Source of the DNA: Sorex araneus
Taxonomy: Eukaryota > Chordata > Mammalia > Eulipotyphla > Soricidae
NCBI RefSeq assembly: GCF_027595985.1
Contig: NC_073302.1
Span: forward strand, 164,717,951-164,781,950
Length of the DNA: 64,000 nucleotides
Reading direction: 5' to 3'
A model generated the notes under the pieces. It was not told the origin of the DNA. It was given only the letters and a program-made list of their open reading frames with translations, and did no database searches. Positions 35,283-49,900 of the stretch are shown here, piece by piece; positions within the stretch are counted from its first letter, which is position 1, and the number at the start of each line of letters is the position of its first letter. A program made the translations under genes and the position numbers.

Positions 35283-37010
35283 TTCAAATTGCTTCTCCAT
35301 TTAACTTGCAGTATGCCTACAGCTGAGTGTACAAGATTTACATCTGTCATCTAGAGAGTGGTTCTCCACTCGAGCTTTACCATGAAATTTCCCCAACTGC
35401 TTTTTAAAAACTGCAGTGCCCAAGGGAACAGGTCAGTTTACTCAGTATCTGAAGGTGGGATGCAGGCGTCAGTATTTTCAGGCAGCTTCCATTAGAACCA
35501 GTACTACAAACAACTTTCTAAAGTCACTGAGTGAAGGCCACCCATTGCTTTATACATACGACCCAGTCATTTAAGTTATAGTCAAGACCAATTAGAGCTT
35601 GAAGTTTCTGAATGGTTTCTGTTTGTGGGAAATTTCTAGCTGATTTTAGCATTTGGATCAAATCAAAATTTCTGAAAAGGCTTTTGAAATGCAATTTTAG
35701 CATTTCATCACAATTCTCCTCTGGAAATATTACTAATAACTTTATATAAATATCTTTTACACAAATAGTCAATAGCTATGCCGTCCTCCTTAGTTCTTGG
35801 ATAATCCAGGCCTTTATAGTGAATTCTTGTTTCTTGTATATTTAGAGCTCAAAAGGATACTAAATATAAATCTGGGGTTTTATAAAGACTTAAGAGTGTG
35901 TTTTATAGATGGAAGGTTCCAAAAAGGGAACTCTAATGACTCTAGTCAGAATCATATTATGAAGGACACATAACTTGCCTCGGTGGTTTTGGGTTAGAAA
36001 AAGAAACGAATGCTGGGCATCACTAGTGGCACTTATGCTGAAGAAAGCACACAGTATTTCCACCACCAATGGCCACAAAGCAACATAGAAGTCATTTATC
36101 ACTGTAATCAAGTGATTCCAAATTACACATTTAATGCACAAATCCCCAAGATACATTTTAAATAAAAGAGTTTTAAATACATTGAAAGCAGATTATTTCA
36201 GTGTTTGCTCAGTAATCCAAATAAGCATTTTGTCACTAGTTAAATAATGCAAATCAACCACAGTTACTAAAATTCACTGTGTAAATTTTGCAAGGAGTCT
36301 TTGAGTTTAAAGATATGGTGATTATTAATTATGAAGTCCAAAGCATATACATTTGTTCATTTAGAAGTATCTGAGTTCTGTTTAAACTAAGTCATTTTCA
36401 CTTCTAATCAAGAAGATGGTAATATTTTTATGGGGAAAAAAATAACCCCCATACACAAGGAAAGAGTTTATTAGAGAGAGTCCATATTTCTCACAATAAA
36501 AATTCTAAGTGATCCTTTTTCTTTTTATCAAAATGTCTTGTACAGAACACAGAAACATGCAGTTAAAAAACTGTAAGTCATGTAATTTGATGAATAGTAT
36601 TGGTTTCTTAGTTTTCAATTAATTCATATTGTTCTAACTTGTCCATGTAGCTTTATTTTGCATCAGTTTTTGGTTTTCAGGTTTGGCTGTTTATTTTTTA
36701 TTTTAAATTTAAAGAGTAAGGTAGAAACTGTAGTTTATACCTTAATTTAACTGTAGTTAAATTTAAATTCTCTAGAATATCTAGCCCCATTTATTAAATT
36801 AGATAACTTTTGAAATTCAGCTAATGTAAGGAGTTGATATCTCCTTACAGACTCTGTCATACAGATTATATTCTTAAATTAAAACTACATAGAATCCTAT
36901 GATTCCTAAAAGTTAAAATGAAAAGAGCTTTAGAAATGAGAAACAACTAACAGTAATATACAGAGATAACACAAAATGATATATTCAAATTTCAATTAAA
37001 GATATATTTA

Positions 37011-37193
37011 AGGGGCTGGAGACATAATATAGCAGGTGAGGCATTTGCTTTGCATATGGTTGGTCTGGGTTTGATTCTCAGGACCAAAATTGGTGCCCTG
37101 ACCTCCACCAGGAGTGACTCCTGAGCACAGAGCCAGGAACAAGTCCTGGGCACTGTTAGGCATGCCCCCGAACCACAAAAATTCAAAAATAAA
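37011..37193 (+). repeat. SOR-related SINE with target duplication
   Basis: 'ggggctggagacataatatagcaggtgaggc', 'gtctgggtttgattctcagg', 'gagcacagagccaggaacaagtcctgggcactg', A-rich tail. A perfect 14-base duplication taaagatatattta flanks it (36997-37010 and 37194-37207). Confidence 0.92.
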
Positions 37194-37207
37194 TAAAGAT
37201 ATATTTA

Positions 37208-37380
37208 GAGTTGGAGAAATATTACAGGGATAGAGATGCTCGCTGACCTCAGTTCAATTCCCATAGCTGCAAAAGGTCCCCCGAGCAAGGTCAAGAGTGA
37301 TCCCTGATTACAGAACCAGGAGTAATCCTTGAGCATTGCCAGGTGTAAGCTAATCCCCCATCCCCACCTCCCTAAAAAAG
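37208..37380 (+). repeat. SOR-related SINE, directly adjacent to previous
   Basis: 'gagttggagaaatattacagggatagagatgct', 'cctcagttcaattccc', 'gatccctgattacagaaccaggagtaatccttgagcattgccaggtgt', A-rich tail. Older than its neighbour, which inserted immediately upstream of it. Confidence 0.8.
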
Positions 37381-37944
37381 TTACACTGAAAATGCGCAAT
37401 GTATTTTCAAAACAGTGATAAGAGATTGACAGGGAAAAGAAGATCTATTAATAGTCAGTAACATATATTTTTTGCTTTCAGGTTACAATAGGTATAACAA
37501 TAGGTATATCATAGACTGAGAATTAATTCACTTCTCTTAAAACACATTAAATTATCATACAAACAACATATACATATATGTTATAACGGGGTTACTGAAC
37601 ACCTTTTCCAAAGATGCAACATAAAATTCAGTTTCTTTTTCTTTTTATGAGTCATTTTCTTTTTCTTCTCTAGCTGCTAGATAAAGTATATAGATTTGGG
37701 TTTAGTGAAGAATAGAAATTTACTATCTGGTTAAGGATTTGCCATGTCATTATAAACAAAGTGAATACATTTAGATGGATGCTTAATTTCTTTTACTTTG
37801 CCTCAACTTTTTCATCTGAAAAGCACTTATTTGTACTTATTTGAAGTCAGTAGTTTTTGAGGAATAGAGTAACTGTGGCTGAAAGTTCTTAAATCTTAGA
37901 ACACTACCCCAATAAACTCTGAGAGAGTAAACTGATAAAATGTA

Positions 37945-38004
37945 AGCCATGATTATAATCTAAAAGTTATAATTAGCCATGATTATTATCTAAAAGTTAT
38001 AATT
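37945..38004 (+). repeat. Tandem duplication, 30-base unit
   Basis: Two adjacent 30-base units starting 'agccatgatta' differ at one base, so the duplication is recent. Confidence 0.9.
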
Positions 38005-39666
38005 AATTTCAAATTAATGGCACGAGATTTTTACACATATCATTAAAGTTATTAAACTTATTAGAGGTATCTTGAGAGGTGATGCTGGATTAAAGTGAAA
38101 GAATTCCTAAGTCATAGCTGAAAGTACCAATTGTATTTACAGAAGATCAGTCTTCCTTCCAACCACCAAGCCAACAAGATGTGAAAACCAACTGGTCAAC
38201 ATATGTCGATGCAGATGGGAGAAAGGATACAACTGTCTTTAAATTCTCCCAAGTAAGCCGAGTGGAGAGCCTTCTGGTCAGCGCAGTCCAAGCTATCATT
38301 ACGCGTGCAGTAAGACTCTTTGATGGGTTTTTCAGGCTATGAATAATACATATTTTGGGGACAGCTCTACAAAAATGATCTGTTTTTGCTCCAAAAAGGT
38401 CTATGACTAAGCAAATGCAAAACAAGAATTACCTCCCAGTAGCACAGAGGAGCGATACTCCCCAAGGATGGAAAGTTAAGGCAATTGGTAAAAATTTTTA
38501 AGTATTTTTTGAGATGTAAAAGTTAGTTCATATCACAGTTTATATCACAGAGGGTCAGGGAAACTAAGTTTTAAAATTATTCCATAATTACAAAAAAAGA
38601 AATTATTTTCATAGGATATCACTGAATACATATATATATTTAAAAGCCTATCGTTTTAGAATATCTGGTATTTAAAAGTATTTATAGGGTTTTGCAAGTT
38701 CTGTGACTCTCACAAAAAGGAGTAAGCTTAACTCCCCCTGTGAACTTAGAATTGTATTTACACTTGGAGTGATAGAGGATTTTAAGGATTAGTCATCGGA
38801 TTAGTCACTTAGGATAAGTATAAAATAAATTTACTGATGGAGTTTTGCCTTAAAGTCATGGGAACAGAAACAATTCTGTTTGTTCTCTCTTGTGCAACTT
38901 TTTGAAACTACCAGCTGCCGGTTAGCAAAGTGAGGTCTATCATTTAGTTACCTACATGGTAATTCTATCTCCAGGCCCACCAGTGATGGCTTTAAGTGAG
39001 AGAGTCCCATTGATTTCACTGAATTGTTGAGTGAGAGAATCCCAGTCAATATTCTTTTCACTTCAACTACCTATGGCTCTTGGTGTAATAGTTTTTTTTT
39101 TGGGGGGGGGTCATACTAATAGAGCTCAGGGTCCAGGAAAGTACCCAGAGGTTTTGGTAAAGGCACGTGATAAGTGTATGCTCGGCCTCTTGAGTTAGAT
39201 CCTGGCCAGTGGTATAGATTTTTTTTTAGTTCAAGAAAAAGTAAGATAACAGGATTGAAAAAAATCAAAATTCTTGCATAAAAAGGTGACACAAGGGTCT
39301 GCCCTTTATGACCTATCATAAATATATGACCTATGTTCGCTTCGTATAAACACTACAAAAACAACATGACAGGTGTACACTGCCATATTTGAAACATAAT
39401 GAATGAGGATTCATTTCTTCCCCTCTAGTTATTATGAAAGCTTACTTTACCAACCATGTAATGCAACTTGAGACAGAATTGAGCAATTAATTTTTATGAC
39501 GTGTCAAGAGTCAATAAATTTTAAGTTAATTTCTTAACTACTATGTTAATACATTTCAAAAAGATCACTTAATTTATAGATGAAGTTGGGTAATCTTATG
39601 TTAGAATCTATCAATTTCACAATCAGAAAAATTTATGGTAGAATTTGTGGCTTACACTATATTTCA

Positions 39667-39832
39667 TGAGAACTGGAGAGATGGGGGGTAAGGTGCTTGC
39701 TTTGCAAGCAGCTGACCTGGGTTGGATCCCCAGAACTCCATCCGGTTCTGCCTTTCCAGGGTGATCCCTGAGAGAAGAGCCAGGAGTGAGCCTTGAGCAC
39801 TCTCAGATGTGGTGGCCCAAAAGACAAAACCA
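39667..39832 (+). repeat. SOR-related SINE
   Basis: 'aactggagagatggggggtaaggtgcttgctttgcaagcagctgacctgggttggatcccc', then 'gatccctgagagaagagccaggagtgagccttgagcac' and an A-rich end. This is the last SINE before a gap of more than 22 kb. Confidence 0.85.
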
Positions 39833-40938
39833 AAATGTGTTTCATAAATTTTCTTTTGTAGAAATCTTATACATAGTTTTAATATATATGTATATAATAA
39901 ATCCTTAATTGAATTTTCTATGAAATAAGACAGTTTTTATTGAAACTTACTTAGAAAGATGTGAGGGGACAGTAAGGGAGAAGTGTGTGTTCACGAGAGA
40001 ACACAGGTTTCTTCAGAGTGAAATAGATAATCAAAGAAACTTATAGACAAGCAAGACACATTCAAGAGAGAACATGGCTTGAGAGCCAGCCTAAATTCTT
40101 AATTTGTAAGTGATAATATATGAATATAGTTTCACAATTAGAATGAATAATACTAATTTCTCACTCATGTGACACAAATTATGTTAAAATGTGCACATTT
40201 CCTGTGTTATGAGTTTCTCTTCGCATAAATCCTTTTTGAAAATTTTTAAATTAGCACTTACATACATTTAAACACCTTTTGGAAGATGTTTAAATAAAAT
40301 TAAGTATACATAAAATGTAAACAGGTCAATTATCCATTTACATAACATATTTATGTGATATATATGTTTACATGATATATGTACCAAAAGTATATGTGGT
40401 CTTTACCAACTAACGATACATTGTAAAATTTTAAATCTCTAATTCTGCTAATTATATGCATTAAGTTCACCATTTCAGAAACATAGGGCACCACTGAAGG
40501 TGTTAAGATTTATATAGAATCATGTAACTATTTTCTATGAAGATAACCACAAAAATCCTGAATTTTTATTAAGAATAGTGGCTAGGAAATTAACAGGGTA
40601 AATTTAAGAAACAGGTAAATTCAGGCCTTTTCTTTTTAACTACACTTTTAAAACACAAACACCTACAAGTAAAATGGTATCATTTTGAGAAAGTATGATT
40701 TATTAACTGTCTTTGCAGGAATAGATTGTGTTTGATAGTTTAAACACTTTTGGCTTAACATTCTGATAGTAAAAACCCAAGGAACCAATATTATCTAGTA
40801 CTTCAAATAAACTATTTTAACTTTAGCCTAAACAGTATATCACATTGTATCATAGTCTTATTTTGAATAGAAGAGGTTTGACTCTATCACATGACAGATA
40901 CTTATTAACGATATAGTTGATCACCTAACCCCAAAACA

Positions 40939-40965
40939 CATATATGTGTGTGTATACATATGTAT

Positions 40966-41000
<35 letters not shown>

Positions 41001-41001
41001 C
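40939..41001. repeat. TG/TA/CA microsatellite with perfect palindrome
   Basis: Positions 40945-40974 form a perfect 30-base palindrome centred on CATATG. It passes into (CA)n and then (TA)n. It is able to form a hairpin or cruciform. Confidence 0.9.
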
Positions 41002-43534
41002 ATACTTGGTTTACCTGAAACATTCTTGTAAAAAAAACTACTCTTAAATTTAAGTACAATCAATATATTTTGTTCTTCTTAAAATGCTTGTGAACTTTCA
41101 GGAAAGAAAAGTATTTTGTCAAAAACATGTTTGGAAGAAACCTTTGGCCTATCAATATTATAAAACTTTCTTAGAAATCTCTTTAGCGCTGAGTACAATA
41201 AAACTAGGGCAATGCATATATTCTCAGTTACTCTTAAAAAAAACCTGTAAAAGTGACTATAGTGGCATGTTCTGACACATTCTTTTCATAAACCGAACCC
41301 TGTTAGTGACAGCAGAACAGATTGTGTGCATCTGCTGGGAATGAGCCAGATGACAGTGGAAAAATGCACATGGATACCTTGGCACAGCAAATAAAAATGG
41401 AGAAAAAAAGACCTGGAAGAGAAAGTGCTCAACTTTAATTGAAACATTCTTTCCAACATGATGAACTTTATCCAACCACCTCTGAAGCCTGTCAATTTTA
41501 CATCTAAGAATGCTTTAAAAGAGTCTTTTGAAATTTTGAGCTGCTTTGTCTACTTTTAACATCAAATATTGACTTCGGTATTGGATTATTTCTTCAAATT
41601 ATGGCAAATGTAATAGGCAATAAGTTAGATAAAGAAGCCAAATCTCCCCACCACTGTATGGTAAAAGAATGCTTAACTTTCAAAAACCCTTGAGGTTCAG
41701 GTCCAATTTTAAATATCTGGGTTAAGTGTTGAATTGTGCAGATACTATATTGCCAAGTGCTAAAGAAGCTATAATCAAATATTCTGCAAATGTGACTATT
41801 GTCAATTGTGCTTGCGCTCAATAGTGCTACAATATTTTATTTTATGCTGATCAACCATAGCATTGTTTAAACAGTTGCCTCAATAGCAGTAAGAAGTCCA
41901 TACATAAAAGCAAGTGTGCTTCTATAAATCCTATCAGGAAGTTCTCTTGGATTCTGTGATTACAATGAAAATTTATTCTATACAGTATACAATGCAAATT
42001 TTAAACTGGAGATGAAGTTGTTTAATAGATTAGTAGTCTGACTGAAGCAGCTGCAGTCAAAAAAAATCTGGTGATTAACAGCCATTTTCCAGTAATCATA
42101 ACCCTGGAAAGGGCTAGTAAGCAGGGGGAGGGGGTGCAGATGGGAATAATTCTCTAAGCCCATGTGCCTTAGAGGGCTCCATCATCTTCACGCAGACTTA
42201 TTATTATTATTATTATTTTTAAATTAAAGCTTTTAGAGGCATCCTTGATTGCAGTGTTGGGAGCTGTCCATGCTGTTTTACCATAGGGAAGTCCACTCTG
42301 CAAGTATTCCTTGCACTGAGCACTCTTTAGTCAGGCATTAAAACAGGCTAGAAAAGAAAGCTGAAGTGCAAGGTGCACACTAGAGGGGCATTATTCAAGA
42401 GAGTGAGAATAATTTCAGGTGGATGGAGCCCCACAGGCTGTCTAAATAGAACAGGTCTCTCTCATCAACTTTACCTGCCACCCAAAATATAAATTTCCCT
42501 GTGAAATTAAGCTATAAAAGCTGAACCGTAAAGTGGTAAACAGACTCTAATACCAGAAATATTCCAATTTTCATTCACATCTTACTTAAATTCATTATCT
42601 GTGCTATCAAAAGGTGCAATCAACAGGCATAACTGAGCATTTTCTATATTACTTTATCTTTATTCTCAGGAGAAGAGACATGCCCAAATTAATACGTTAA
42701 CTCACCCATCACCTCAAAGTTGATAAACAATAATTGAAACAATCCCTGAAACCTATAAAGAAAAAGGATGACTGCCATTTCATTAATTTTAACATTTCAA
42801 ATAAAAAGTGCATTTTACTTTTGTGACTAAATGTGACTCATTACTTTAGTCAAAAATATCTATAATAACAATTAGATATAAGAATGATTATAAAGGAATG
42901 TAAAGTTAAGTAAGGTGACACTCATTTTTCATGAACTAATTCTATTTCAACATGCAATCAAAATTGCACTGTGATAAGAGAAATTTTAAAAATACTGATG
43001 TAATTTCAAAAGTAAAAAGTATCAATGCTAAGGAAAAAATCTGAGAATTATTGTTGAGGAATTTTCATCATTGTAATCATCCCCAAAAGTCTGTATCTCA
43101 AGCACTTCCTACAAATGGATGGTTTAGTAAAAATAAGTATCTATTTGGCAATCAGAACTCTTAATAAATGACTTTTGAAACTCATGGTTGAAATAATTTT
43201 GTCTCTTTGTTTCCATTTCTAAAACTAATATATCTTTTAATAACATCATATCTGTGAAAGGTTTTGATTTTCTTAAAGAAAGATTATATTTCATACTTAG
43301 AAATCATTAGCCTTGACCTCACATAGCATCAGATGGAATGAGAAACTTGCTCGGAGAATGACCCAATTTTAATGCTGTGAAAGTATTACTGGTAAAATTC
43401 AAAATAATTATCCCAGCAAGCATTTTAAATGATCATTACTGGTAGGAAGATAAAACTGCTAAAAGTATAGCATTCTGTATAATTTCTTAATTCCTGATCA
43501 CTTACATTGAATCTTATATATATATTATCTATCT

Positions 43535-43668
43535 GGTTTAATAATTACAACACATCTCAGAGATAGGTGGTGTTACTAGCCCCATTTTACAGATATTGAA
43601 ACTGAGGTTTTCCATCAGTTAAATCACCGATAAATGAAAGGCTGGATTCTGATTCTAGTTTATTATTA
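43535..43668 (-). repeat. MIR SINE fragment
   Basis: Complement of MIR: 'aattacaacacatctcagagataggtggtgttactagccccattttacagatattgaaactgagg', then 'gaaaggctggattctgattctag'. This is one of the clearer MIR relics. Confidence 0.75.
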
Positions 43669-46600
43669 AACAATTAACTGTCTAAGGCACATGAACTTGT
43701 CTAACAGCACATACACGAAGAATTAGAAAAATGATCTTAAGTATGGCAATGGAATCTCAATTTATGTCTATTCATCAAAAATTTATTTTTTTCTCGCATT
43801 CCTCTTCATTCTCTCCTGATTATTTTTTTCACTCTCTCTGCTCTTCCATGCCTATCACCCTCACACCATCACCACACACACAGCCCTTGGAGCTTTGGGC
43901 CAGTATCTCACAGAATATCATAAAAATCTTAAGTTTGTGTTTTTAATTAGTAACTATTACGAGTCTATACATTTTTGTCATGAATGTACTTTTACCAACT
44001 CTAAAGCTATTAGTGGTTCCTACAAAGACAGGATCCGGAGTTTTCTCTGTTTCAAGATCAGAGTCTCGAGCTCTTTTGTAAAATGACATTGGGTTATGAA
44101 AGCAGCACACCAATCTCCAAATGTCAGGAGATAAGTTAACATCTGAGACAATCTATGACATCACATGTGCATTCAAGTTAAAAATGCACTTATTTTCACA
44201 ATGCCAAATATTTTGAAGCAATAAGAGAACACAGGAGAAAAATCCAAGAATATAAAAAAATGAGGGGAAAATCTTGAAGTAAAAGAATTCATTAAATTTT
44301 GAAGCAATAAACAAGGGAGAAGGTGGGGCTGGGCGGGTGGTACGGATCATGGAGAACTCACTGTAACTCAAGAAAGATCAAGCAGTCCTAGAAGGGTCCT
44401 GCCATTTCATTTCAACCTGGGGAACACAGGGAAATAAGACATGGAACTGAGAATCTTTCTGGTCCTCAGCTAATCTATTAATGTCATCGTGGAAAGTGAC
44501 TCTTTCAGTTGCGTAAAAGAAAAACTGAAGCATTTTAGATAACTGTAGTCAGTCTCTAACTCAAAGGAGTCTTTTGATAAAGGTTTACTAGTTTTTGTGT
44601 AATAAGAAAAAATTATCCTGATTGAATTAGATCTCGATTTATACCATTTTCAAATCTTAACTATTACAGAAGAAAGGAAGAAAGATCTACTATATCTACA
44701 GATCATAAAACCTTTAAAGACCACCCCAGCAACTTAAGAACACTCTTCAAGTATGAATAAAAATTAGTTGCCTTAAAAATGTATTTGTTTTGATTGACAG
44801 CCTAAAATAATTTTAATTCTCAGCCCATGAAATCACCACTACAGGACTATTTTAATCAGTAATAGTTTTATAACATTTAGATATCAATTTCTGTATCAAT
44901 TTATTTTCTATTAAAAAATTCATCCACTATAATACTAAAGAACTGAAAACTCAGATGATGTCTAACATGTTTATCAAGGGCTGATGATACTAATTATCGT
45001 ATGGACCAGGGGTATTCCGGAAAGATGAAGCAGCTGTACCATATTGTAAATAAGTGCAGTTTCAATTAAATTTGGCTTTTTTGATATAATGTTTAAATTG
45101 TAAGAAGTCAACATAAAAAATGTACTGACTCCAATATATACTAATATATGGAATAAAATCAAGTTTAACATTTGTCCCCTTGCTAATGGGCCTTGAAACT
45201 GTGCCAGACATGGGGGCGGGGGGGGGGCTTGTTCATAACACCTATGGTAAGAATAAGCCATTGTAACTATACTCTCAAGAGCTACTTTTTACATTCTCAA
45301 TGTGTTGTGTTTTCTTGACACTTCATTAGGAAACAATGGTACCCACAGAAAAAATAATTGCTGGGTATTTTATACATAATTAAAACTATATTTCTTACTT
45401 ATATTCTCCTAAAGAGAAATAAAACTACACTGAACAGTTGGTCTGATTTGCTAAATTTTATAGAGACAATAATCGGGTTAGTGGGTTAACGGCTAAATAA
45501 CATGTATACACTGTTTTTATAGAGCCAAATCAATAATTTAGTTTAAAAATAAGGTTGAATATTTATTATGTACTAACACTTTCTACTTAGGACTTCCACT
45601 TCTGCTTTGCAGAAATGCATTGCTATAAGAAAGCCAGTTTTAGAATGGTGTGATGACAATAATTTGACTACACCTTACACAAATAAGAATTCTGCTATTG
45701 ATTATAGGAGCATGGTACCTAAAATTATATTTGAACCGGTTTTAAAAGCTTGTATTGGTAACCGCTGAAAACGTAACTGGTAAGTAAAGATCATCTGAAA
45801 CAGTTTTTAAACTTTATTGTATAAGATATTTGAGACTATAGATACAGATACAAAGAATATTGTGTAAATCCTTGGTTGATTTATTTTGCCTCGCAATAAG
45901 CACACTACTTACTTTGCAAATGAAGAGCATAAACTAAACCTGAAAACTAAAGTCACATTTTCTTTTTTGTACTCTTGTATTTTGACCTAGTCATCATTAA
46001 AAATGTGTTTATCAATAAAAAAATTACTGTAGAGTCACAAATTGTGGTGGAACATTGCTATTTCCCTGAGATAAGTACAAAAACACTCAATGTTAATTTG
46101 CAACACAAAATTACCTAACATCTGACCTATAATGTACATTGAATTCATTGAAAAGAAACCATTCTATTTTTTTGCCTCTGCAAAACAAAAAAATACAGAG
46201 ATTTGATTGGATCTGCCTGTGCAGGAGGAGGGTAGGGGTAGGTACGAGGCCTCATTTTCTATCTTCTACCTATTGTTTTATGCATTTTAAACTGCTTTTG
46301 TAGGGGTTAGGAAACACACTGAATCCACTTAGCTGTTAATGTCTCAGTGATTTAAGAGGCAAAATTTTCAAGTTACAGAAGGGAAACATTATGTTTTTCC
46401 TTTCCCAAAGCAACTGCTCAGGAAGAAGGCCCTTGCTCCTTAGCCTATGCCAGGGGAAAAAAAGGACATTACTGGGGGCTGAAATCACTCGGAGACAGAA
46501 GAGGGGAAGTTTATGATGTGGCACCGTGCACTGTACCTGGTCTGGAGCCAGGAAGTTCTCATTTTGTAGCTTAGCTGCCCTGCACATTCAGAAAGAAAAA

Positions 46601-46924
46601 TACACCAGCATTCTACCTCAGAAGCTGAGGATATTACAAAGAATTAAAAGAGTTTATTTTCCTATCTTTATTCTGTGTAATTACTGTTTTAAAAAAGAAA
46701 GAGCCGAAACTATAGGCACTGGAGTTTTTCTTTTTAATTTTATCCTTCCCTTTTTACACTCTTCAAACTACCTTTCCACAAAGTTATTTGAGTTAAATGG
46801 TACCTTTACCATTCACCTACATGAGGGATATAACTTAAAATGTCAGCTCCGACACATCTTTCTGTTCAGGTATAAGGAACACAGCAAAAAATTTAAAAGA
46901 TAGGACCACTAAATTCTTAAAATA

Positions 46925-46927
46925 TGT

Positions 46928-46965
<38 letters not shown>

Positions 46966-46970
46966 ATGTG
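46925..46970. repeat. (TG)n microsatellite
   Basis: About 20 TG units with a TATG and a GCATG interruption. Confidence 0.95.
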
Positions 46971-49900
46971 CGTTCATTCATTAAAGAGTTTTGGATTGCA
47001 ATTAGGTGGTGGGTCCTATAAAGGCTTCCTTGTTGACCATGATTTCTAAAAATAAAATGCTCCAGTGAATATTTCTGCTAAATAATCACATCTTCAAAAT
47101 TACTTTAAAGAAATCCCAATCCCTCATGTTACATTAAGCAATAATACTTGCTTTCCATAATAAACCTTGGTGGTACACCTTATGCATGGTCAACAATTAA
47201 TTAAATGGCTTTAATAAAGCCATGTTTACTCTCTTATGTAGTAGACGAATTTCCTGGTCTGTCTCCACTTATTTACATTAGTGAATCTATTTTTTAATTT
47301 TGCAAATAAACAAGCATATCTATGTCAAAGCTGCTTATCTTCGGGTTCGGGAAAAGATACATTTTCATGCTATCATTCTAACTTGATGAAAGAAAGAATT
47401 ACAGACATGAAGTGAGGAGAAAGAGGAAGGGCAATTAGCTGTTTAAAAAAACACCTTGCCCTCTAACTTAAAAAAGTGCATCTCCCACTGTCTGGGTCAA
47501 TATGCTATATATCCATAGTTTCAAAGAACATTTTTTATGAATTCTTCACGTGCATGTTATAATTGCCACCAAGACAGAGGAAAACCAGACCATGCCCAGG
47601 ATGATGCTATCTGGAAAAAAGCAGGTTTTCATGGGAACTGTTTCTTAGATCAGTTTTTCCAAACCCTAAAAACAAGTTTAAGCTATTTTATTTAAATCAT
47701 TACTTGCAGATTTGCACTGTCATTCTACATGAATTGCAACCACTTGCAGGATGAACAACATTGCTCCATTCATTTCAAATTTACAACATTAAGAATTAAT
47801 AAAGTCTCTATAACATCTGCATTATTAAAGAGTAATGATTCCTGTAGAAATCTGCCCGTAATAGGTTGACTGTTTTTATGGCTTGTAATGTCACCAATTT
47901 CCTTTATAATGCAATCAAAAAATGGTTTTCATGTGAATTTTGAACTTTGTTTATACTGACAGTATTTTAAAATCAAATATAAAAATTTAACTTTGGGAAA
48001 AGAATGACAATGTACAACAAATGTATTATGGTGATGACAAAAAATACTACTCATATAATCACCTAAAACCCCAAAATACACTTCTGTAAGAAATATAACT
48101 ACCATACTGAATAGGTATATGGACATTTAAAAATATAGTTAAAGCTAAAAATAACAAAGAAATGGAAGCTAATGCCATATCATATAATTTTAAGCTTATA
48201 TTCTACAATGTTGTATTTTGTGATAGAATTTTGTTATACACAAATGGAAATAACTAAATAAGAATACCGATGCTATCTACTAAACAGTAAAGAGCCTTTT
48301 ATTTCTTTATGCCCCAGTATGTCTGTAAAATAAGGTTGTTATTGTTGAATTCTTATTTCAACACGACCAAAATTAATTCTAGCTCACTTTGTGAGAGTAA
48401 AATTTTATTAAATATACAAAACTTTCAAAAACTCTTTCAGCATTTAGTGTGAGAAAGGTTATCAATAAGAAGTACTTAAAAAAAAACCCACCGAGTTTCC
48501 CTTGCTCACTAACTACAGAAGACCATTAGAAATTCTGCTTTTTTTTCTCATGCTGTTATTCACTTACACACTGCATATTTGCTTCAATTCTCCAAGGGAA
48601 GAAATGTGGCTCTTGTGGGAAAGGTCCACCCCTTTCTACATGTTTGCTTCCTTGAACCGAGAACACACCCCCTTACATTCTTTGAAATGGATCCAACATG
48701 CAAAGAATTGTAATAGCATAGTATTGACCAAACTTGAAAATCTTAAAAGAAAATCAAATAGTTAAAGGGCTATGTTTGGAATAAAGAGGACTAAAGGACA
48801 CGTTTATAAGTAATACAGACTAACTATATTCAGTCTAGGGTCTGCATTTGAATACACCTGTTCTGGGCTGGAGAAGTGGCTTATAAATGTCCTATGCTCA
48901 GACATGTTGTAAGAACTCAGGCAAAGTTTCATATATGCTCTATTTTTTTGCGCATCGTTTGAACTTGAGACTCCATCTATAAACATCTAAAGAAAAACTA
49001 TTCAGAAACTAAGTATCCACCCTTGTAAATAGAATCAAAAAGCTTTTTGAAAACACAAAGATGCAAGAATATTGACAATCTTCACTCTACACCCTAAAGA
49101 GATAAGTTACACCAAAGTTGATATCCACTAACTGCTACCTCATTAAGACTATCTGTCTGGCATGAAAACTTATGTTCTAACAAGTCTTCCTTCTATTATG
49201 GAATATCATATATTCCCAAGACAGGAATTGAGGTATTCTATATGTGCAGGATTTTATGCATGGATCTTTACTTTTATCTCCTTAAATACCTTTATTTCAT
49301 TCCAATTTTATAATAAGTATGGAAAGGTAAAGGCACATTTGTCAAAATTTTCTTTTAAGACAGTTTAGTATTTAAATGGAATAGTTAGTACCACTGGTAT
49401 GTTCATCAGGCATTCACTGATAAACTCGGCTCTTTAATTTCCAGGCCTGCAAAATGGAAACTTTGCTATTCTGCCTATGTCTTTCACTTGGCATAGGAGT
49501 GACTAATTAACAGTGAATATATAAACTGGAACTGAAGGTAATACAACTTATTAAAACTTGTAAGATATTGTTATGATCAAAGAAAACCTGGAAGTATGTG
49601 CCATAAATCCACTCAGATGAAACATCTCATTCACTAGAATTTCATACCTTATAATCATGCACAGAAAATTAAATACATAAATATTAATTTTATGTATCAA
49701 TAGAAGAAGTAGGCAATGAAAATACAATGTTTACATTTATGAGTGACTCATTAGTGTTTTATTGTGTGAAACACTAGGAGGCATCAGTTGGGTAGAAAAG
49801 AACCTCAATTTTTAAAGAAGCAAGAAATTATTGCAAAGTTGGATATGTAAGAAGTTGGGGTTTTCAAAATGTTATTAGATAAACCAAAAGCTTAATTCTC

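Noticed and set aside
39090-39125. T-run and G-run followed by 'tcatactaatagagctcaggg', like a reversed SINE tail
   Set aside because: The following 100 bases do not continue the element convincingly.
48862-48882. 'ctgggctggagaagtggc', resembling a SINE head
   Set aside because: Only about 18 bases match and neither box B nor body follows; probably chance.
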